Assembly: GCA_947372575.1 (NCBI GenBank)
Contig: CANBUF010000004.1
Span: forward strand, 1 to 16,767
Length of the DNA: 16,767 nucleotides
Origin: Alcaligenaceae bacterium
Lineage (GTDB): Bacteria > Pseudomonadota > Gammaproteobacteria > Burkholderiales > Burkholderiaceae
Direction: 5' to 3'
Shown: piece after piece, positions 9,502 through 14,773 of the stretch
Layout of the letters: every line of letters starts with the position of its first letter
How positions within the stretch are numbered: position 1 is the stretch's first letter
Program-made: the position numbers and the translations under genes
Notes under the pieces: model-generated
What the model was told of the DNA's origin: nothing
The model's input: the letters and a program-made list of their open reading frames with translations, nothing else
Database searches by the model: none

Positions 9502-10728
9502 ATGACACGTGACATCAAGGATCTGATCGTCGCCCTCGATATCGGCACCAGCAAAGTAGTTGCTGTCGTAGCCGAGATATTGCCTGAGGGACGCTTTGAA
9601 GTGCTTGGCCTGGGCCAGCATGAATCCCGCGGAATGCGCAAAGGAGTGGTGGTCAATATCGAGACCACCGTGAACTCTATTCAACGGGCGCTTGAAGAAG
9701 CCGAGCTCATGGCCGACTGCAAGATTCGCGATGTGTATACCGGTATCGCCGGGAATCACATCCGCAGCTTCAATTCCAGTGGAATGGTCGCAGTCAAAGA
9801 CAAGGAAGTGACAGCAGCTGATGTGGCCCGGGTCATCGAAACTGCCAAGGCGGTGAATATCCCGACAGATCAGCAGGTTTTGCATGTGCTCACACAAGAG
9901 TTCATTGTTGATGGTCAGGAAGACATCCGTGAACCGATCGGCATGAGCGGTTTGCGATTGGAAGTCAAAGTACATATTGTGACTGGCGCTGTGAGTGCTG
10001 CACAGAATATTGTGAAATGTGTCCGACGCTGCGGCCTGGAAGTCCAGGATCTGATTCTCCAGCCATTGGCTTCGAGCCTGGCCTGCCTGACCCCAGACGA
10101 AAAAGAACTGGGTGTGGTGTTGGTCGATATCGGTGGCGGTACGACAGATGTGGCTATTTATACGGGTGGAGCGATCCGGCATACGGCGGTCTTGCCGATT
10201 GCAGGGGACCAGATCACAAGTGATATTGCTGCCATGCTGAGGACGCCTACACCTGATGCAGAAGACATCAAACTCCGGTTTGGCGTCGCCAAGCAGGTGC
10301 TTGCAAATCCTGATGAAAGTGTCGAAGTTCCCGGTTTGGGTGATCGTGGACCGCGGCTCGTTAAACGCCAGGCTCTGGGTGCGGTGATTGAGCCACGTAT
10401 TGAAGAGTTGTTTGGTCTCGTGCAGCAGGTGATTCGTGACTCTGGCTACGAAGACTTGCTGTCCTCAGGGGTTGTCCTGACTGGCGGAACCTCATTGTTG
10501 CCGGGTATGGTTGAACTTGCTGAAGATGTATTTTTAAAACCAGTGCGTGTTGCGGTGCCAGATTATGACGGAAGCTTGTCTGATGTTATGCGTAATCCAA
10601 GATTTTCAACGGTGATGGGTTTGCTGGGTGAGGCGCGGATGCAACGCATGAGGGGGCGTAAAGTTGCCCAGCAGTCAGGAAGTTTTAAAAGTGTGATGGC
10701 ACGCATGAAAGAATGGTTTATGCATTGA
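9502..10728 (+). CDS. ftsA: Cell division protein FtsA
   Basis: FtsA is an actin-like ATPase that tethers FtsZ to the inner membrane and recruits later divisome proteins. The 408-residue protein begins with the phosphate-1 motif ALDIGTSK, has the FtsA-specific 1C (SHS2) region after NSIQRALEEAE, phosphate-2 DIGGGTTD at 209–216 and the adenosine motif LTGGTSLLPG. It ends in the amphipathic membrane-targeting helix MARMKEWFMH. I chose the ATG at 9502: an upstream in-frame start at 9454 would lie inside ftsQ and add 16 unlike residues. The gap to ftsQ is only 4 nt and no strong Shine-Dalgarno is seen, so coupling is likely. Its 3' end carries a short near-repeat crossing the stop codon. Confidence 0.96.
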   Translation: MTRDIKDLIVALDIGTSKVVAVVAEILPEGRFEVLGLGQHESRGMRKGVVVNIETTVNSIQRALEEAELMADCKIRDVYTGIAGNHIRSFNSSGMVAVKDKEVTAADVARVIETAKAVNIPTDQQVLHVLTQEFIVDGQEDIREPIGMSGLRLEVKVHIVTGAVSAAQNIVKCVRRCGLEVQDLILQPLASSLACLTPDEKELGVVLVDIGGGTTDVAIYTGGAIRHTAVLPIAGDQITSDIAAMLRTPTPDAEDIKLRFGVAKQVLANPDESVEVPGLGDRGPRLVKRQALGAVIEPRIEELFGLVQQVIRDSGYEDLLSSGVVLTGGTSLLPGMVELAEDVFLKPVRVAVPDYDGSLSDVMRNPRFSTVMGLLGEARMQRMRGRKVAQQSGSFKSVMARMKEWFMH

Positions 10729-10740
10729 AAGAATTGTTTA
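10705..10740 (+). repeat. Short tandem near-repeat across the ftsA stop codon
   Basis: Two 16-nt copies (10705–10720 and 10725–10740) match at 14 positions and share TGAAAGAAT and GTTTA. The first codes for the membrane-targeting end of FtsA. The second begins within the last codons of ftsA, spans its TGA and runs into the spacer. The 20-nt period is not a multiple of three, so the copies are read differently. It could be chance or a small duplication. Confidence 0.45.
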
Positions 10741-10775
10741 GAATTGGGGCCTTGGGGCACCATGCAGATGGGCGC

Positions 10776-10799
10776 GTTCATCCTGAACAGACCGGTCTG
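10776..10799 (+). repeat. Small hairpin and 12-bp perfect palindrome in the ftsA–ftsZ spacer
   Basis: A 5-bp inverted repeat (GTTCA at 10776–10780, TGAAC at 10784–10788) is followed at once by the perfect palindrome CAGACCGGTCTG at 10788–10799. A palindrome of this kind could be a protein-binding site or part of an RNA fold. Nothing in the sequence identifies a binding protein. Confidence 0.45.
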
Positions 10800-10808
10800 A
10801 TAGAGAGG

Positions 10809-10855
10809 CGTTTCAAACTCGGTGCGGACATATAGTCGGCAGCGCGTTTGAAACG
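10809..10855 (+). promoter_or_regulatory. Long imperfect hairpin upstream of ftsZ
   Basis: The arms CGTTTCAAAC (10809–10818) and GTTTGAAACG (10846–10855) are exact complements. The sequence between them continues pairing toward a 5-nt loop ATATA (10830–10834), giving 18 pairs interrupted by three single mismatches (T/C, G/G, G/G). It lies between the ftsA stop and the ftsZ start. No U-tract follows, so it does not look like a simple terminator. It may be a leader structure, an RNase processing site or a DNA operator. Confidence 0.6.
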
Positions 10856-10892
10856 ATTTCTAAAAAAGTAGTTGGGGATTTTTTTAGAATCG
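10854..10892 (+). promoter_or_regulatory. A/T-rich hairpin just before the ftsZ ribosome binding site
   Basis: TCTAAAAAA (10859–10867) pairs perfectly with TTTTTTAGA (10880–10888). After a one-base bulge (10858), CGAT (10854–10857) pairs with ATCG (10889–10892). The loop is about 12 nt. It shares its first two bases with the preceding long hairpin, so the two stems compete slightly at their junction. The downstream arm carries TAGAAT (10885–10890), which resembles a -10 box but has no convincing -35 partner. Confidence 0.55.
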
Positions 10893-10909
10893 TTACGAAG
10901 TTAAGACTT

Positions 10910-10916
10910 GAGGGAG
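10910..10916 (+). promoter_or_regulatory. ftsZ ribosome binding site
   Basis: GAGGGAG lies 6 nt before the ATG at 10923. It supports this ATG over an in-frame TTG at 10908, which overlaps the site itself. Confidence 0.75.
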
Positions 10917-10922
10917 TCAATT

Positions 10923-12086
10923 ATGAAATTTGAAATGCTGGATACCGTGAACAAAGGTACTGTCATCAAAGTAGTCGGTGTCGGTGGCGCAGGCGGTAAT
11001 GCTGTGTCCCACATGATTCGCGCTGGTGTGCAGGGCGTAGATTTCATCTGCTGCAATACGGATGCGCAGGCTTTAGCGGCGACCAATGCCCCGGTTCAGA
11101 TTCGTCTGGGCCGCACAGGTCTGGGAGCTGGTGCCAAACCTGATCAGGGTCGCGCATGCGCGGAGCTCGCTCGCGAAGAAATTCGTGCCTCCCTGACGGG
11201 CGCACACATGGTATTCATCACTGCAGGTATGGGTGGTGGTACGGGTACTGGCGCGGGTCCTGTCGTGGCTGAAGTCGCCAAAGAGCTCGGTATCCTGACC
11301 GTGGGTGTCGTCACCAAGCCTTTCACGTTTGAAGGTAACAAGCGCATGAAGATGTCGGAAGACGGCATCAACGAGTTGTCCAAGCATGTGCATTCGCTGA
11401 TCGTGGTCCTCAATGAGAACCTGTACGATCTGATGGACGAAGACGCAACTCAAGCTGACTGTTTCAAAGCCGCCGACGATGTCCTGCACAACGCCTGCGC
11501 AGGGATTGCCGAAATTATCAACGTCGAAGGTAACGTGAACGTTGACTTTGAAGACGTCAAGACGATTATGGGCGAGCAAGGTCAGGCCATGATGGGAACG
11601 GCCATTGCAAGTGGTCCTGACCGCGCAAAGCTTGCAGCCGAACAAGCCGTGGCCTGCCCACTGCTTGAAGGTGTGGATCTGAATGGTGCGCGCGGCGTGC
11701 TGGTGAATATCACCGCAAGCAGTTCACTGAAAATGAAAGAAACCCGTGCGATCATGGACCATATCCGTAGCTTTGCTTCAGAGGATGCCACCGTCATCTT
11801 CGGTAACGCATACGATGACTCCATGGGCGACAATTTGCGTGTCACGGTTGTCGCAACCGGGCTGGGTCGTGCACAAAGCCGTCCACAACTCGTGCCTGTG
11901 CAAGCTCCCGTCGAGATGTTGCGTACTGGAACGGACAATATGCCCGTTGGACAATCGCCAGACTACGGCGTGCCTTCAGTAATGCGTAATCCACGTTCTA
12001 ATGCTTCGGCACAGGTGCGTGCGCTGGAAACTTCAGGAATGGAGCATTACGACATTCCTGCGTTTTTACGTCGTCAGGCTGACTAA
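10923..12086 (+). CDS. ftsZ: Cell division GTPase FtsZ
   Basis: FtsZ is the tubulin-like GTPase that polymerises into the division ring. The 387-residue protein has GVGGAGGNAV near the N-terminus, NTDAQAL, the tubulin signature GGGTGTG at residues 104–110, VTKPFTFEG, and the T7 synergy loop NVDFEDV starting at residue 206 with the catalytic Asp208. A short linker (about residues 318–375) leads to the conserved C-terminal peptide DIPAFLRRQAD, which binds FtsA, ZipA and similar partners. The ATG at 10923 is supported by GAGGGAG and gives the usual MKFEML start. It is separated from ftsA by 194 nt of structured spacer, unlike the overlapping genes upstream, so ftsZ may be separately controlled. 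Two hairpins follow the stop codon. Confidence 0.98.
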   Translation: MKFEMLDTVNKGTVIKVVGVGGAGGNAVSHMIRAGVQGVDFICCNTDAQALAATNAPVQIRLGRTGLGAGAKPDQGRACAELAREEIRASLTGAHMVFITAGMGGGTGTGAGPVVAEVAKELGILTVGVVTKPFTFEGNKRMKMSEDGINELSKHVHSLIVVLNENLYDLMDEDATQADCFKAADDVLHNACAGIAEIINVEGNVNVDFEDVKTIMGEQGQAMMGTAIASGPDRAKLAAEQAVACPLLEGVDLNGARGVLVNITASSSLKMKETRAIMDHIRSFASEDATVIFGNAYDDSMGDNLRVTVVATGLGRAQSRPQLVPVQAPVEMLRTGTDNMPVGQSPDYGVPSVMRNPRSNASAQVRALETSGMEHYDIPAFLRRQAD

Positions 12087-12151
12087 GGTATATGGTAATG
12101 AGAACAATGTCCTGAAAGGGATATTGAGCTCTTCAGTCATACCTCCCTCAA

Positions 12152-12175
12152 CCAGGGTTTTCTTTTAAACCCTGG
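12152..12175 (+). terminator. First hairpin after ftsZ
   Basis: CCAGGGTTT (12152–12160) and AAACCCTGG (12167–12175) are perfect complements around a 6-nt loop. The stem begins about 65 nt after the ftsZ stop. No U-run follows it (the next bases are GCAAG), so alone it is a poor intrinsic terminator. It may stabilise the mRNA end or act together with the next hairpin. Confidence 0.5.
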
Positions 12176-12177
12176 GC

Positions 12178-12208
12178 AAGCACTCGGGCGCCCCAGTCCG
12201 AGTGCTTT
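12178..12208 (+). terminator. Probable intrinsic terminator of the dcw operon
   Basis: AAGCACTCGG (12178–12187) pairs perfectly with CCGAGTGCTT (12198–12207). Two more weak inner pairs leave a loop of about 6 nt, and the stem is followed by TTTGTCGTCT. The GC-rich stem favours termination, but the U-tract is short and broken, so it may be partial, letting some transcripts reach lpxC. Confidence 0.6.
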
Positions 12209-12249
12209 GTCGTCTCCTAAATGCAGTGCAGCAATTACTAAAAAAACGG

Positions 12250-12255
12250 TACAAT
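12250..12255 (+). promoter_or_regulatory. Candidate lpxC promoter -10 box, possibly giving a leaderless mRNA
   Basis: TACAAT matches the sigma-70 -10 consensus at five of six positions and lies only 6 nt before the lpxC ATG. Transcription would then start at or next to the A of the ATG. No clear -35 is visible 16–18 nt upstream, and no Shine-Dalgarno is present before the ATG. Confidence 0.45.
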
Positions 12256-12261
12256 ATCCTT

Positions 12262-13185
12262 ATGTTTCAGCAACGTACCATCAAACAACTCGTTAAGACG
12301 ACTGGCGTAGGCCTTCATTCTGGCCGCCGCGTCGAGCTCACCCTGAGGCCAGCCGCGCCTGGTACAGGGATCGTATTTCATCGGGTTGATTTGCCCGAGG
12401 TTGTGGACTTGCCTGCACAGGCTTCTATGGTGTCCGATACCCGTATGGCCTCTGTGCTCCAAAAAGGCACTGCCCGCGTATCCACCGTAGAACATCTGAT
12501 GTCTGCCTTAGCGGGTCTGGGCATTGATAATCTTCATGTTGACCTCACCGCAGAAGAAGTTCCCATCATGGATGGGAGTGCTGCAACATTCATCTATTTA
12601 TTGCGTTCAGCGGGTATCGAGGAGCAATCGATGCCCAAGCAGTTCCTTCGCGTCTTAAAGACCATCGAGGTCAGGGAAGGCGAAGGCGATCAGGCTAAAT
12701 GGGCGAGACTTGAGCCGCACGATGGCTTTTCACTGGCTTTTTCAATTGATTTTCGTCATCCTGCGATCAACTCGACAGCAAATTTTGCAGAGGTTGATTT
12801 CAGTACGCACTCGTACGTAAAAGAAATTGCCCGGGCGCGTACATTTGGCTTTGTGAACGAAGTCGAGGCATTACGTTCTGCAGGTCTTGCACGCGGTGGC
12901 AGTCTTGATAATGCGATCGTGATGGACGAGTATCGTGTTCTCAATAGCGACGGATTGCGTTATGACGACGAATTCGTCAAGCACAAGATTCTGGATGCGG
13001 TCGGTGACCTGTATCTGATCGGCAAGCCACTGGTTGCACGCTATGTTGCCTGTAAATCAGGCCATGCGCTGAACAATCAGCTCGCACGCGAACTCCTTGC
13101 GCAGCAAGATGCCTGGGAGTTGGTTACTTATACGTCCCAGGACCAGGCTCCACAGGCGTTTCGCCATGAGTGGAAGCTGGCGTAA
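12262..13185 (+). CDS. lpxC: UDP-3-O-acyl-N-acetylglucosamine deacetylase LpxC
   Basis: LpxC is the zinc-dependent deacetylase that carries out the first committed step of lipid A synthesis in the cytoplasm. The 307-residue protein begins [21 protein letters not shown], the usual LpxC N-terminus. Zinc ligands are His78 in TVEHLMSAL and His241 and Asp245 in [11 protein letters not shown]. His268 in SGHALNNQ corresponds to the catalytic histidine. I chose the ATG at 12262 over an in-frame GTG at 12202, whose extra 20 residues fall in the terminator region and are unlike LpxC. No ribosome binding site is visible, and a -10-like box ends 6 nt before the start. The last 62 nt overlap the end of the oppositely oriented dciA gene. 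The position after ftsZ is standard for beta- and gammaproteobacteria. Confidence 0.97.
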   Translation: MFQQRTIKQLVKTTGVGLHSGRRVELTLRPAAPGTGIVFHRVDLPEVVDLPAQASMVSDTRMASVLQKGTARVSTVEHLMSALAGLGIDNLHVDLTAEEVPIMDGSAATFIYLLRSAGIEEQSMPKQFLRVLKTIEVREGEGDQAKWARLEPHDGFSLAFSIDFRHPAINSTANFAEVDFSTHSYVKEIARARTFGFVNEVEALRSAGLARGGSLDNAIVMDEYRVLNSDGLRYDDEFVKHKILDAVGDLYLIGKPLVARYVACKSGHALNNQLARELLAQQDAWELVTYTSQDQAPQAFRHEWKLA

Positions 13186-13675
13186 CCACCTGTGCTGGTG
13201 AGCGGTGGTGTTTGAGTAACCGCGCGACGGCATCCGCGAGCGGCCCTGGCCTGAGTTGCTGATTCAGAACTTCAAAAGACTTCAAGTCCTGAGCATCCAG
13301 TATTCTGGCCTCTCTGGGGGGCTTGGACACCGGAGGCAGGCTCATACCACCCTGAACGCGAAGTTTGATTTCAGTCAAATTCCATCCAAGCGACTGGATA
13401 TGGGTGGTTACGCGGGGAGCTAACTGACGGAATTTCGCAGCAAATGCTGCACTTGAAACAGTGAGCGTCAGGATATTGCTTTCAATTTTGATCACTTCAA
13501 AGGCGCCGCGCATAGCCAGTGGCAGTGCAGCCGAAACAGCATTACGTATTTTGATGTGAAGTTGCGCCGTGGCAAGAACGCTTGCGGCTTGCGGCTCGTT
13601 TCCTAGCCACCCGATCAAATGGGAGCTACCAGAGTTTGCATTGGGTCGTGCGCGACGGAAAGTGGATGTGACCAT
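13124..13675 (-). CDS. dciA: DUF721 / DciA-family protein, probable replicative helicase operator
   Basis: DciA is the ancestral partner that helps load the DnaB helicase in bacteria without DnaC or DnaI. The family was first shown to act in Pseudomonas aeruginosa, where the gene also sits beside lpxC. The 183-residue protein has a DUF721 (KH-like) domain at about residues 30–110: a helix around [18 protein letters not shown], then strands [26 protein letters not shown], ending IKLRVQGG. A less conserved C-terminal tail (about 111–183, Pro-rich at its end) fits the disordered extension seen in DciA proteins. The ATG at 13675 has no clear ribosome binding site. It converges on lpxC, overlapping it by 62 nt, and diverges from the M23 gene with a 16-nt gap. 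The family call is by sequence pattern and gene order; the helicase role is inferred from the family. Confidence 0.8.
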   Translation of the reverse strand: MVTSTFRRARPNANSGSSHLIGWLGNEPQAASVLATAQLHIKIRNAVSAALPLAMRGAFEVIKIESNILTLTVSSAAFAAKFRQLAPRVTTHIQSLGWNLTEIKLRVQGGMSLPPVSKPPREARILDAQDLKSFEVLNQQLRPGPLADAVARLLKHHRSPAQVVTPASTHGETPVEPGPGTYK

Positions 13676-13691
13676 TTAAGGATCATACGGG

Positions 13692-14684
13692 ATGAAGCTA
13701 CTGATTATGCCTTCGCGGCATGGGCAGCGAGAAATTATATCGATCCATGTCGGATTTCTGGTTGTCATCGCAGTTGTATTACTCGCGGCTGCGGTTGCGG
13801 CGGGGGCTGGGTTGCAGCGATTCGTCTGGACGCTGCAGCCAGAGACTCAGCCATTAGGGCTGGCACTATCACAAAGCGCGGCAATCGGCAGGCCGGAGCA
13901 TCACGCAATTCAGGCCCTCACAGCAAGGGTGGGCGAGTTGCAGGCAAGCGTCCTCAAACTCAACGGGTTGAGTCGTCGCGTCTCAACGGTTGCCGGATTA
14001 CCCGACAGTCATGTCACGACCACTGGGGACAATCCTGAAGCCACTCTGATTCTGGATGAAATGTTGACCCTGGCCGACCTCGATGCCCCACAGGTGCCAA
14101 CCAGTGAGCTTGAAAGGCAGCTCAACAAGGTACAAGCCAGTTTGGAGCGTCAGACAGACTACTTTTCACTTTTGGATGCCAGACTGACCCAGCAGGCAGC
14201 CAACCTTGCACGGTTACCGACTGCGATGCCGATTGAGTCTTATCCATACCTAAGCTCTTCTTATGGTTGGCGCAGAAATCCGTTTAATGGGCAAATGAGT
14301 CGTCATGAAGGGCTGGATTTCAGTGCGCCGTCAGGCACTCCCATCCGGGCATCTACGGGAGGGGTTGTGCGGACCGTCACAGTGCACAGTGGTTATGGAA
14401 ATATGGTTGAAATCGACCATGGCGCAGGGTTGATTACCCGCTACGCACATGCCAAAGTCGTTCTGGTCAAAGAGGGTGAGCTGGTCACGCGCGGGCAGAT
14501 GATTGCGCGCGTGGGGTCGACTGGATTGTCCACCGGGCCACACCTGCATTTTGAGGTGCGTCAGGACGATAAGCCTTTGGATCCAAGGGTTTATCTGGCG
14601 GATCAACCGCTGAATCGTTCGGTTGCAGCGATTCAGAGCGTGCCCGGATCACCCTCTATTACGTGGCGGCCTCGCCTGCGTTAA
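13692..14684 (+). CDS. Membrane-anchored M23 (LytM) family metallopeptidase
   Basis: This 330-residue protein is probably a periplasmic peptidoglycan endopeptidase anchored in the inner membrane. It has a basic N-terminus, one transmembrane segment at about residues 17–42 (VGFLVVIAVVLLAAAVAAG), and a region of likely coiled coil (about 75–175, with LTARVGELQASVLKL and LERQLNKVQASLERQ). The M23 domain at about 190–310 keeps the zinc ligands: HEGLD with His205 and Asp209, YAHA with His253, and HLHFE with His284 and His286. It therefore looks catalytically active, unlike EnvC or NlpD, which lack these residues. AAGGA at 13678–13682 lies 9 nt before the ATG. It sits between dciA and secA, a frequent arrangement. 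The exact substrate cannot be told from sequence; it is closest in layout to the envelope M23 proteins with an N-terminal coiled coil. Confidence 0.92.
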   Translation: MKLLIMPSRHGQREIISIHVGFLVVIAVVLLAAAVAAGAGLQRFVWTLQPETQPLGLALSQSAAIGRPEHHAIQALTARVGELQASVLKLNGLSRRVSTVAGLPDSHVTTTGDNPEATLILDEMLTLADLDAPQVPTSELERQLNKVQASLERQTDYFSLLDARLTQQAANLARLPTAMPIESYPYLSSSYGWRRNPFNGQMSRHEGLDFSAPSGTPIRASTGGVVRTVTVHSGYGNMVEIDHGAGLITRYAHAKVVLVKEGELVTRGQMIARVGSTGLSTGPHLHFEVRQDDKPLDPRVYLADQPLNRSVAAIQSVPGSPSITWRPRLR

Positions 14685-14689
14685 ACTCT

Positions 14690-14723
14690 AGGGTTAATTG
14701 GCAGCTTTTGCCTTAACCCTTTT
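14690..14723 (+). terminator. Intrinsic terminator between the M23 gene and secA
   Basis: AGGGTTAA (14690–14697) pairs with TTAACCCT (14713–14720). A 2-nt bulge is followed by GGCA pairing with TGCC, and the loop is GCTTT. The stem runs into TTTT (14720–14723). It begins 5 nt after the peptidase stop codon, which fits a rho-independent terminator and implies that secA has its own promoter in the following 50 nt. Confidence 0.6.
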
Positions 14724-14773
14724 AGATGCGGACTCGTGAATAGAATGCGCGGGTTTGCTTGGGTCTGATACGC

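Noticed and set aside
8693..9505. A 270-codon open frame in the +2-shifted frame covering nearly all of ftsQ
   Set aside because: Its translation has no recognisable domain, is rich in Arg, Ser and Gly as expected from an off-frame read, and the overlapping 8691 frame gives a clear FtsQ with transmembrane helix and POTRA domain.
9409..10182. A 257-codon minus-strand open frame opposite ftsQ and ftsA
   Set aside because: It is rich in His, Asp and Phe, typical of an antisense shadow, and lies opposite well-conserved FtsA.
10885..10890. TAGAAT as a -10 box for ftsZ
   Set aside because: No acceptable -35 lies 16–18 nt upstream (the position is an A-run), and the bases are part of a hairpin arm. 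Left as unproven.
10908..10910. TTG start for ftsZ
   Set aside because: It overlaps the Shine-Dalgarno of the ATG at 10923, and FtsZ normally starts close to MKFEML.
11073..11645. A 190-codon minus-strand open frame opposite ftsZ
   Set aside because: It is antisense to the conserved GTPase core of FtsZ, with Cys/His/Thr-rich composition and no ribosome binding site or family resemblance.
12202..12261. GTG start for lpxC with 20 extra residues
   Set aside because: This stretch belongs to the terminator and promoter region, and the known LpxC N-terminus begins at the ATG at 12262.
13619..14038. A 139-codon plus-strand frame overlapping the starts of dciA and the M23 gene
   Set aside because: It has Cys/Arg/Gly-rich shadow composition and conflicts with two better supported genes.
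14741..14746. TAGAAT as a -10 box for secA
   Set aside because: It is well placed about 27 nt before the start codon, but no matching -35 at 16–18 nt spacing was found (CCTTTT lies there), so I do not list it as a feature.
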